A stretch of DNA of 64,000 bases, from assembly GCF_022179345.1 (NCBI RefSeq), contig NZ_BPQR01000010.1, positions 1-64,000 of the forward strand, given 5' to 3'. The translations under genes and the position numbers were made by a program. How positions within the stretch are numbered: position 1 is the first letter of the stretch; each line of letters opens with the position of its first letter. Shown piece by piece: positions 36,101-42,411 of this stretch. Below the pieces are notes generated by a model. The model made no database searches, had not been told where the DNA came from, and was given only the letters and a program-made list of their open reading frames with translations. The stretch comes from Methylobacterium jeotgali. GTDB taxonomy: Bacteria > Pseudomonadota > Alphaproteobacteria > Rhizobiales > Beijerinckiaceae.

Positions 36101-36540
36101 TCGCCGACTTGAGGCGGCTGCTGGAAGGGCATGCGGGATCCGGCAGGGAGATGGTCCGCCTGCCCATTGAGGGCGGTCACGTCCTGGTGCCGGCACCGCT
36201 CTTCTCGACGGGCTCGGGTGGCGCGCGTACCGCTCGGATGGTGGTGGCCGGCAAGAGGGATACCGCGAACGCCCGCGCCCTGACCGCCGGTCTCTTCCTC
36301 GCCGCTGCTCGTATCAGGGCCGAACAGGCCGTCGCCGCCGAGGTCGCCCATCTTACGGGCGGCGACATCATCCCGATCCTACGGGACGATGCCGAGGCGG
36401 CGAACGACCTCGAACAGGCCGCCATCATCCTCGACGCGATCCGGACCGGTCGCCTCGAACCGAAGCCGCGTCTGCAGGTCTGCATGCGGTGCGGGCACTT
36501 CATGTCGTGCCCCGCGACCGGGGCTCGCCCGCACGCGTAG
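33127..36540 (+). CDS. ImmA/IrrE peptidase - UvrD-type helicase - Fe-S nuclease-like fusion
   Basis: An 1137-residue fusion. Residues 20-175 are an ImmA/IrrE zinc peptidase (HLAHELGHLDVH, His81-Glu82-His85; third ligand Glu123 in RRELQANVYGREYLLP). Residues ~192-850 are a UvrD/Rep helicase: AGPGSGKTKT (211-220), LTFSNKAAAEL, ILVDEYQDVN, VVGDARQSIYRFRGA, VRLMTVHASKGLQFK, FFVAISRAEDHL. The C-terminus has Cys912 (FEKCPLRVAYRH) and CMRCGHFMSC (Cys1119, 1122, 1128), the four-cysteine layout of AddB/Cas4 Fe-S nucleases. The usual GxxD and D-x-K nuclease residues between them are not evident, so this domain may only bind DNA. Confidence 0.88.
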   Translation: MDAFALARHLARRRRAQLPAGIQSGYAAVEHAFTAEGLQILKEPVDGSVLGGCDAKLYRDASAVFVREDASEAEQTLHLAHELGHLDVHRPDDPCELHQTDLRPAGSRALSKVEAYGPRERRELQANVYGREYLLPRDLARQLFLDEGLPASEIASRLRIPLPMVRQQLFDALLQRDVEPPADAPAKEPQDLDKSQATAVEHEGRALLVEAGPGSGKTKTLVARVSHLLDRVHPSQILALTFSNKAAAELSSRITEMRGDDTVEVWTGTFHAFGLEVMRRHYDRMGLGPKIRLVSPSQAVEMLEERLPLLGLVHFHDLSNPGAKLKEILKPIGRAKDELIGPAEFRRLAEQNLERAQAAYEALARKTKAALKPIEVAEKTLEAAAVYEAYEAMLRSNGLVDFADLVMKPVLLMRDDPEILGQLQSRHREILVDEYQDVNRASSTMLQLLWGESNRIWVVGDARQSIYRFRGASPLNMERFEQDFPGGERVPLEFNYRSTDHVTGLCRTFAAASDEARKKPGQPSGETLPYLAEAKRKEPGSQTRLLVGQDDDCEADLVEKEIRALRDAGVRFGQQTILARTNTRLDTLATRLARHGIPVLHLGSFFERSEVRDILSILAIVAEPNGAALSRVATFRGIDVVATDIAVAVEHARHQGKALAEVLPDAVGIEGLTPRGAEALARLGERLRGLTPRTPAFEAVAGWLLDRSDYLRHLAAENGIDADMSRSALRQLVEFLDQVEPDGSPLTVKDALRRVRTVMLLADDRDLREPDLGPDVDAVRLMTVHASKGLQFKAVHLVGLHDKGFPKTPSADQCQVPAGIGDGRDPKVAQSEEERCCFFVAISRAEDHLRLYHTCQAKKEDRTPSPFIAELGTFETETLGTPTANFAVTVAGVGEVELDFITFHDIRDFEKCPLRVAYRHQLSIRSRRHESPHQMTGGVIYELIDRVSEIAGAGPDLAAAIEVAFGLAWEERGPAADHPLAGEYEAVGRRSIADLRRLLEGHAGSGREMVRLPIEGGHVLVPAPLFSTGSGGARTARMVVAGKRDTANARALTAGLFLAAARIRAEQAVAAEVAHLTGGDIIPILRDDAEAANDLEQAAIILDAIRTGRLEPKPRLQVCMRCGHFMSCPATGARPHA

Positions 36541-36569
36541 GACGATGTGGCGGTTCGGCAATCGGGCGT

Positions 36570-36599
36570 CAGAGGTTTTTTCGGCGCCCAGCCGATCAA
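36570..36599 (+). promoter_or_regulatory. Shared 30-bp motif, copy 2 (before the Bil operon)
   Basis: This copy matches the motif at 31759-31788: a 12-base identical block CAGAGGTTTTTT, then CCC, C and GATCAA at the same internal spacing. It lies 41 nt before the ATG of the ubiquitin-like gene and just after the stop of the ImmA-helicase gene. It gives the Bil operon its own start point while linking its control to the upstream three-gene module. Confidence 0.6.
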
Positions 36600-36640
36600 T
36601 TCCGTGAGCGGCCACGACGGCCGGCTACGGAGTTCACTAC

Positions 36641-37129
36641 ATGACCACGCACATCGACATCTTCATCCGCCGCGAGGGCGACCTCGATCCGGCCCATCAC
36701 CAAGTCCACGACGGCATCACCGTCGAAACCCTCAAGATCGACCTGGCCAATGGCCGGGAGGTGATCGGCCTCTTCCTCTTCGAGGAGGACGCCGACGAGC
36801 CGCTGCCGGACCACCACCAGATCCGGCACCACGGCAAGCCCCACTTCCTGCACCACAGCCGCTGCCGCCACGTGCACGTCGTCGTGCGGTACGCCGGCCG
36901 TCCGGTCGAGCGGGCCTTCGGCCCGGGCTCCACGCTGACGCGGATCAAGGACTGGGCCGAGCGCCAGTTCGAGATCGACGCGGTCGATGCCGCGGAGCTC
37001 TCCCTGCAGCTGCACGGGACCAACGACCGGCCCGACGAGGCAACACACGTGGGCTCCCTCGCCAAGTGCCCGGACTGCCGCGTGGTCTTCGACCTGCTGC
37101 CCTCGACCCGCGTGAACGGGAGCATCTGA
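36641..37129 (+). CDS. bilA: BilA: tandem ubiquitin-like protein
   Basis: A 162-residue protein that reads as two beta-grasp units. The first spans about residues 1-70 (THIDIFIRREGDLDPAHHQV, LFLFEEDADEPLPDH). The second spans about 75-160 (RHVHVVVRYAGRPVERAFGP, STLTRIKDWAERQFEID, RVVFDLLPSTRVNG). This is the ISG15-like double-Ubl form of BilA. The C-terminus RVNGSI would expose a terminal Gly if the last two residues were removed by the JAMM peptidase. CPDC (residues 142-145) may bind zinc. ACGGAG 8 nt upstream supports ATG 36641. Confidence 0.8.
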   Translation: MTTHIDIFIRREGDLDPAHHQVHDGITVETLKIDLANGREVIGLFLFEEDADEPLPDHHQIRHHGKPHFLHHSRCRHVHVVVRYAGRPVERAFGPGSTLTRIKDWAERQFEIDAVDAAELSLQLHGTNDRPDEATHVGSLAKCPDCRVVFDLLPSTRVNGSI

Positions 37130-37584
37130 TGACCCCGGATCGCGCCCAGCTGGAGCGCGACCTCGCGGCCCCCCTCTTCACAGAGGGTGCGGCCCGCGGG
37201 CGTTGGCGCCTCATCACCGTCGCGTGGCCCCACGCGATCTTCGGCATCACCGCCAGGGACAAGCGCGAGTTCGTCCTGCGGCTGGAATGCAGCGGTTACC
37301 CAGCTGAGCCGCCGACCGGCGGCCTCTGGGACCTCACGAACGGGACGATCCTGGCACCCGCCCTCTGGCCACGGGGTGATGCCGTCTTCTCCGGGACGTT
37401 CCGGTGGGACTGGCACGCCGGGGCGGCGATGTACTTCCCCTTGGACCGGCTGTCCCGCATGGGCCACGCGGATTGGGCGAGCACCCACCCGCACATGGCC
37501 TGGAAGCCCGAGCGGGGCATCGTCCAGTACATCTCCGAGATTCACCGGTACCTGAACTCGCGAGGCTACCATGGCATCGCGTGA
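37129..37584 (+). CDS. bilB: BilB: E2-like conjugating enzyme, catalytic Cys apparently absent
   Basis: A 151-residue E2-fold protein with the signature LRLECSGYPAEPPTGGLWDL (residues 51-70) and a later MYFPLDRLSRMGHADW (101-116) and RGIVQYISEIHRYL. From memory, related bacterial E2s have P-C-D-R at the 104-107 position; here it is P-L-D-R, and the only cysteine is Cys54, before the YPxxPP motif. So thioester transfer by the usual residue looks lost. Its ATG overlaps the bilA stop, and bilC starts 14 bp before its end. The family call is firm from order and motif. Confidence 0.8.
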   Translation: MTPDRAQLERDLAAPLFTEGAARGRWRLITVAWPHAIFGITARDKREFVLRLECSGYPAEPPTGGLWDLTNGTILAPALWPRGDAVFSGTFRWDWHAGAAMYFPLDRLSRMGHADWASTHPHMAWKPERGIVQYISEIHRYLNSRGYHGIA

Positions 37585-38065
37585 GCAATCCGGCCTGATG
37601 GTCTCGTACCCGATCTGGTGGCGGCTGTTCCGGGAACTCCAGCGCCGCGGTGCCGGCGTTCGGGAAAGCGGTGCCTTCCTGCTTGGCGACAGGAGCCTGA
37701 CGGGCGGGCGGGTCCGGATGATCGTATTCTACGACGACATCGACCCCGAGGCCCTCACCACCGGCATCGTGCGGCTCTCCGGGCACGCCATGAACGCCGT
37801 GTGGGAGACCTGCGCGGCTAAGAACCTGGAGGTCCTCGCCGACATCCACACCCATCCGGACGGTGCGGGGCAGAGCCGTTCGGACCAGGAGCATCCGATG
37901 GTGGCGACCCGTGGGCACGTGGCGCTGATCGCCCCGCGGCTCGCGAGATCCGCCTTCGACCTCGCCGGCGTCGGCGTCTACCGCTACCGGGGCGCGAAGC
38001 GATGGGATGTCCTCCCTACGCCCCGCTTCGGCTGGCTTGGCATCAGCATCCGAGGTGAGAGATGA
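37571..38065 (+). CDS. bilC: BilC: JAMM (JAB) deubiquitinase-like peptidase
   Basis: A 164-residue zinc peptidase of the JAB/MPN+ group with all catalytic residues: Glu32 in RESGAFLLGD, and HTHPDGAGQSRSD with His93, His95, Ser102 and Asp105. It should trim the C-terminus of the ubiquitin-like protein and remove it from targets. The gene overlaps bilB by 14 bp and bilD by 4 bp, so it is tightly coupled with both. Confidence 0.9.
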   Translation: MASREQSGLMVSYPIWWRLFRELQRRGAGVRESGAFLLGDRSLTGGRVRMIVFYDDIDPEALTTGIVRLSGHAMNAVWETCAAKNLEVLADIHTHPDGAGQSRSDQEHPMVATRGHVALIAPRLARSAFDLAGVGVYRYRGAKRWDVLPTPRFGWLGISIRGER

Positions 38066-39429
38066 CCCACTCCGATATCGACCGGCTGCGAGACACGCTC
38101 AGTCGCATCGCCAAGGTGGACCTCGACAACGGCACGGCGCCTGACGTCGAGACCGCCATGGCCCGCCTACATGAACACCGGATCGGCGTGTTCGCCGGTC
38201 CCGAGATCGCGTCGTCGGCGGCCCACCAAGCCGCCCTGCTCACCCTCGTGAACATCGGCCGGCGGTTCGCCCTCGGCGGGGTCCTCGTCGACGGTGACCT
38301 CGACGTGCCGCTGCTCGTCCAGGGCGGCCCCACAAGGTCGCTGGCCGACGAGGTCGAGGCTCAAGGCGGCCAGAGAGGCAGTGCCGATGCCTCGGTGCCC
38401 GGCGTGATCATCGGCAACACGGCCACCATGCCTCAGCGTGGCGTCGCGGTGACCTTCGAGGGGTGGCGCGGAGGAATCGTGCCTCTGAGCGGCGCGCGGC
38501 TGAGTGATGTCACGACCGTTACGCCGGCCGCGGTGCTTGCCGGCGCTCTGGCTGCCGCCGAGGTGTTCGCGATGCTACGTGGAGAGGTCGAGGCGGGGCA
38601 CCGCAACCTCGGCCTGTCGCTTTGGCGCCCCGACCGCTCCCACGACTGGACCGTAGCCGCCGGAGACGGTCCGGCCCTCGCTGCTCTGCCCAATCACCTC
38701 TGGATCCTCGGCCTCGGGCATCTTGGCCAGGCGTTTCTCTGGACCCTGATGCTCTGCCCGTATTCGGATCGGGCGGCGGTGCGGCTCGTCCTGCAGGATA
38801 CCGACGAGGTGACCGGCTCGACGGACAGCACGTCGATCCTGACTCAGGAGGGGATGCTCGGTAGGCGGAAGACGCGTGCCGTTGCCGACGTTCTCGATCA
38901 GCAAGGCTTCAACACCGTGCTCGTGGAACGTCCGTTCGACGGCGGCTTTCGGCGGCGGTCCGAGGACGACCCAGCCGTACTGGTCTGCGGCGTGGACAAC
39001 GCGCTTGCCAGATCGCAGGTTGAGATGCCGGGTTTCCCCTTCGTCGTCGAGGCCGGCATCGGCGCCAGCGCCCAGGACTTCAGGGCGCTCAGGGTCCACA
39101 CGTTCCCGTCGCCGAAGTCCGCCGCCGAGATGTGGGGACAGGGTGCTCACGCACGAGGCGCGGCCGACCTCTCCCGGCCGGGGTATCGCCGCCTTTCGGA
39201 TGCCGGCAGTGACATCTGCGGCCTGACGAGGTTGGCCGAGACGGCCGTGGGGGCACCTTTCGTCGGGGCGGTGGCCGGGTGCCTGATGCTTGCGCAGGTG
39301 TTGCGGGTGCTTGCCGGCGATTTCCCCGACACCCTAATTGATCTCGACCTCCGTTCTATCAGGTCGAGGCGAGCCGTCACTAACGGCAGGCTCACGCTCT
39401 TCAATCCGGGCTTCCAGCCGGCCGCCTAG
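38062..39429 (+). CDS. bilD: BilD: E1-like (ThiF-family) activating enzyme
   Basis: A 455-residue protein. The N-terminal ~210 residues are specific to this group. The ThiF/MoeB fold follows, with nucleotide-binding WILGLGHLGQAFLWTL (about 214-229), the acidic strand QDTDEVTGSTDSTS and VLVCGVDNALARSQVEM. Cys386 in GSDICGLTRLAETAVGAPFV is the likely thioester cysteine. It would adenylate BilA and pass it to BilB. It completes the A-B-C-D order of Bil systems, which conjugate a ubiquitin-like protein to phage tail components. A hairpin follows its stop. Confidence 0.88.
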   Translation: MTHSDIDRLRDTLSRIAKVDLDNGTAPDVETAMARLHEHRIGVFAGPEIASSAAHQAALLTLVNIGRRFALGGVLVDGDLDVPLLVQGGPTRSLADEVEAQGGQRGSADASVPGVIIGNTATMPQRGVAVTFEGWRGGIVPLSGARLSDVTTVTPAAVLAGALAAAEVFAMLRGEVEAGHRNLGLSLWRPDRSHDWTVAAGDGPALAALPNHLWILGLGHLGQAFLWTLMLCPYSDRAAVRLVLQDTDEVTGSTDSTSILTQEGMLGRRKTRAVADVLDQQGFNTVLVERPFDGGFRRRSEDDPAVLVCGVDNALARSQVEMPGFPFVVEAGIGASAQDFRALRVHTFPSPKSAAEMWGQGAHARGAADLSRPGYRRLSDAGSDICGLTRLAETAVGAPFVGAVAGCLMLAQVLRVLAGDFPDTLIDLDLRSIRSRRAVTNGRLTLFNPGFQPAA

Positions 39430-39458
39430 ATGTCGAGGGGGCTTTTCCCCTCGACATC
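39429..39458 (+). terminator. Perfect 12-bp hairpin after bilD
   Basis: GATGTCGAGGGG and its exact complement CCCCTCGACATC flank a 6-base loop GCTTTT, beginning at the last base of the bilD stop codon. No T-run follows, so it may be a processing or stability hairpin, not a classic intrinsic terminator. It marks the end of the Bil operon. Confidence 0.7.
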
Positions 39459-39834
39459 TCTCATCATGAATTAACTATAATCTTGGGGGAAATCCTGGTC
39501 TCGACGCGGGACAGCTTGAACCTTCGTCCGTTTACCTGCATTTAAGATCCCATGTTCGCGCAGATCAAATGCACGGCGCTCCGGGTGGGGATCCCCGCAC
39601 CGGCCCACGCCGATTCCTCCTCCCGCGGATAACCGCGCACTTCATCGTGCGTGACCGGGAGACCTTTGAAGGTTTGCTCCCGATGACCACCACCCTCCGA
39701 AAATCGGCTGCCATCCCGGCTTGGGCACGACCCGGCCGCGATCCGTCACGGGCGCTCGCCCGCCTTTCCGATACCCGCTGAGGGCTGACCCGCCGCCACG
39801 GAGCGCGGCCGGCTGCCCCTGCGCGGAGGCAGCC
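39459..39834. other. Intergenic region before the AAA+ protease gene
   Basis: These 376 bases hold no supported gene. TATAAT at 39476-39481 (AACTATAATC) is a good -10 candidate for the AAA+ protease gene, though the leader would be long. CAGATCAAA at 39561-39569 repeats the last part of the 30-bp motif found before the two upstream operons, without its T-run half. Confidence 0.4.
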
Positions 39835-41772
39835 ATGATCCGTAATCTCAAGAATACCGATCCCGAAGACATGCCGGCCGACGAGTTCCTCGGCCTGAAC
39901 CACGAACCCGCGGGCACCGCCCTCCAACGGGCCGGATCCAGCCTGGCCCTTCTCGGGCAACTCCTCCTGGAGGAGGCGATGACGCCGGAGATCCGGCGCC
40001 GCGTAATTGGCGAGCGCGGCATAGCCGTGCTGGTGGAAGCGCCTTCAATGGCGTGGGTGCCGTATCTTCGCCGCGCCCTCGCGCAGACAGGCACCTGGGG
40101 TCTCATCGAGGGGCGCGACGGATCCTATCGGGCCGGGCGGAAGCCAACGGACGGCGTTGCGGAGCTGGTCGAGTCTGTCGCCGCGGGACAGCGGGTGGCA
40201 GTGGTCTGCCACGCCCCCGAAGCCCATGTCCCGCCGGCTTTCATCGTGGCCGCCGACCTCCGCCTCAGGATCGGTGGTCCCACCGCCGCACTGGTCTCGG
40301 CCGCCATCTGCGCGCTGACGGGGAAGACGCCGAGGAGGATGCCAGCCGCGGTCGAGGGCTTGGACCTGCCCGATCTGGCCACAGCACTCCGTTCGGGCGC
40401 GGGCGGGGCTGCGGGCTGCGTCAGACGCCTCGAACGGGCTGTAGCCGCTCGCGCGATGTCTTCGGCCCCCCTCCGGGAGGTGCCCCAAATACATGACCTG
40501 CATGGCATGGGCGAGGCCGGCGTGTTCGCCCGCCGCCTGGTCGAGGACCACCGCTCGATGCCGGCGGAGGCCTTCTGGCGCGAGGCGGACCGCTGCTGCG
40601 TGGTTGCGGGCGAGCCCGGTCTGGGCAAGACCTCCCTCGTGCACAGCCTCGCGCGTAGCACCGGCCTGCCCCTGATCGAGACCTCGGTCGCGGCGTGGTT
40701 CGAGGGCTCCTCCTACCTCGACAAGACCCTGGCGGCGATGGTCGAAGCCTTCTCGTCGGCACGGGCGCGTGGCGGATGCATCCTCTTCCTCGACGAGCTC
40801 GACGGCCTCCCCCATCGCGACGGCCGTGAGGACGACCGCAACGGCTCGTATTGGCGGCCGCTGCAGGCCGCCTACCTCCGCGAGTGCGAACTGACGGCGG
40901 CACCGGGCTCGCGCGTCATCCTGATCGGCGCCACCAACTACCCGGGCAGGCTCGACCCGGCCTTGCTGCGGCCCGGGCGCCTCGGCCGGGTGATCCGCGT
41001 GCCTCGCCCGGACGCAACCGCCCTTGAAGGCATCCTCCGGCAGCACCTGGGCAACGATCTCGACGGGGTCGACCTGTCGGGCGTCGCTCTGGCCGGGCTT
41101 GGCGCGACCGGCGCGGACGTGAGCGCATGGGTGAAGGGCGCGCGGAGAACGGCACGGGTCTCGGGTCGGCCCATGACGCTCGACGACCTGATGGACGAGG
41201 TGCTTCCGCCCGACGACCGCGGCGCGGACGACCTCTGGCGGTGCTCGGTCCACGAGGCGGCACATGCTTGCGTCGCTCATGCAGTCGGCGGCGACGTCAG
41301 GCGGATCAGCATCGTCGCGACGGCGCGGCGCGGCGGCTCGACGGTCGTCAGCCCCGCCGGCTCCCAGACGCTGGGCAAGGACGGCCTGACCGCGCTCGTC
41401 GTCACCGCCTTGGCCGGGCGCGCCGGCGAGGAGGCATTCGGGCTGGAGGCCTCGACCGGCGCGCACGACGACCTTGCGCACGCCACGAATTTGGCGGCGT
41501 CCGCCCGGGTCAGCTTCGGCCTTGGCGGGAGTCTGGTCCATCGCGCGCCGATGGACCGAGCGGCCACCCTCTTGGGCGATGCCGAGCTCCGGGCGGCGGT
41601 CGGGCGCGACCTGCGGCGGGCTTACCTCGTAGCACAGGAGCACGTCCGCACCCACCGGGTGGCGATTGAGGCGCTGGCCCGGCTGCTCCTGGCGGATCGA
41701 GTCGTCGATGGTGCCGACTTCGCGCGCCTTATGGTGGCCCACAACCGTGCGATGGAGGCCCGCCATGGATGA
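39835..41772 (+). CDS. Soluble AAA+ ATPase / M41 (FtsH-like) metalloprotease
   Basis: A 645-residue protein. An N-terminal ~220-residue domain is unassigned. It is followed by an AAA module (Walker A GEPGLGKTSL near residue 260, Walker B CILFLDELDG, sensor GATNYPGRLDPALLRPGRL with arginine finger) and an M41 peptidase (His473-Glu-Ala-Ala-His477, with Asp546 in TGAHDDLAHATNLA as third ligand). It lacks the FtsH membrane helices, so it acts in the cytoplasm. GCGGAGG 6 nt upstream supports ATG 39835. Downstream of Bil genes it may degrade tagged or phage proteins; that link is inferred. Confidence 0.85.
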   Translation: MIRNLKNTDPEDMPADEFLGLNHEPAGTALQRAGSSLALLGQLLLEEAMTPEIRRRVIGERGIAVLVEAPSMAWVPYLRRALAQTGTWGLIEGRDGSYRAGRKPTDGVAELVESVAAGQRVAVVCHAPEAHVPPAFIVAADLRLRIGGPTAALVSAAICALTGKTPRRMPAAVEGLDLPDLATALRSGAGGAAGCVRRLERAVAARAMSSAPLREVPQIHDLHGMGEAGVFARRLVEDHRSMPAEAFWREADRCCVVAGEPGLGKTSLVHSLARSTGLPLIETSVAAWFEGSSYLDKTLAAMVEAFSSARARGGCILFLDELDGLPHRDGREDDRNGSYWRPLQAAYLRECELTAAPGSRVILIGATNYPGRLDPALLRPGRLGRVIRVPRPDATALEGILRQHLGNDLDGVDLSGVALAGLGATGADVSAWVKGARRTARVSGRPMTLDDLMDEVLPPDDRGADDLWRCSVHEAAHACVAHAVGGDVRRISIVATARRGGSTVVSPAGSQTLGKDGLTALVVTALAGRAGEEAFGLEASTGAHDDLAHATNLAASARVSFGLGGSLVHRAPMDRAATLLGDAELRAAVGRDLRRAYLVAQEHVRTHRVAIEALARLLLADRVVDGADFARLMVAHNRAMEARHG

Positions 41773-42022
41773 GGCCGTGATGGCGCTGCTGGAGACGCTC
41801 GTCGAGATCGAGCGCGAGCTCGGGCGGCAGGTGTTCGAGGGCGCGGTCGAGCGGGCGCGGGTCGCGGTCGCGGCGGAGGTCATGGTCGAGGCCGAGCGGC
41901 GGGCGCTGCGGCAGCGGCGCCGGCACCGGTGCGACGGCAACGTGATCGTGCTGCGGCCCGACCGCCCTGGCCCGTGCGCGGCGCCGGGTCGCGAAGGATC
42001 GCCGCAAGAATCGGATAGCTAA
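41765..42022 (+). CDS. Small unrecognised protein coupled to the AAA+ protease
   Basis: An 85-residue protein starting at ATG 41765, 8 bp inside the end of the protease gene. The first ~55 residues form a helix rich in Glu, Ala, Val and Arg (ELGRQVFEGAVERARVAVAA), followed by a basic tail. The overlap suggests co-translation and perhaps an adaptor role. No family is recognised. Confidence 0.5.
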   Translation: MDEAVMALLETLVEIERELGRQVFEGAVERARVAVAAEVMVEAERRALRQRRRHRCDGNVIVLRPDRPGPCAAPGREGSPQESDS

Positions 42023-42411
42023 TCCTAGGCGGAAACCCGAACGATGCCAATGACTTGGGCGGGCCGTCGATTCGACAGCCGGGACCGGGTGGTGCATGCT
42101 GGGCCTGCCCGGCAAGGGCGGGGACCGAGTCCCTGTCGCGCGGGCGCGCCGGGCGGGGCCATGCCCCGGCCGGACATCCGAAGGGCCCCGACGGTGGCGA
42201 CCGCCGAGGCCCTTCTGAAAGACACGCACGGCCGCCTTTTCGACGAGACCGGCCGGAGCGTCCAGCGATCCGAGGGGCCCTAGGGCCCGACGAGGAATCT
42301 GGACGCTAGGCGATCGTCGGCGGGCCGTCAAACGCCCGCCGGCGCGAGCGGCGGGCCGGGCGGGAGGACCGCCCGGCCCGCATCCAGCGAGAACCAGGCG
42401 AGGACAGCACG
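42023..42411. other. GC-rich intergenic region with hairpins
   Basis: No gene is supported in these 389 bases. The hairpin CGGCGGGC...GCCCGCCG at 42318-42341 (8-bp stem, 8-base loop) is terminator-like without a T-run. GGGGCCATGCCCC near 42156 is a second short palindrome. The region ends 10 bp or so before the next gene. Confidence 0.45.

Noticed and set aside
39429-39458. Intrinsic terminator with U-tract after bilD
   Set aside because: The hairpin is perfect, but no T-run follows it, so it is reported as a terminator-like hairpin without claiming classic intrinsic termination.
40045-41940. Long minus-strand frame opposite the AAA+ M41 protease gene
   Set aside because: The plus strand has intact Walker and HEAAH motifs; the minus frame is Arg/Ala/Gly-rich without domains.
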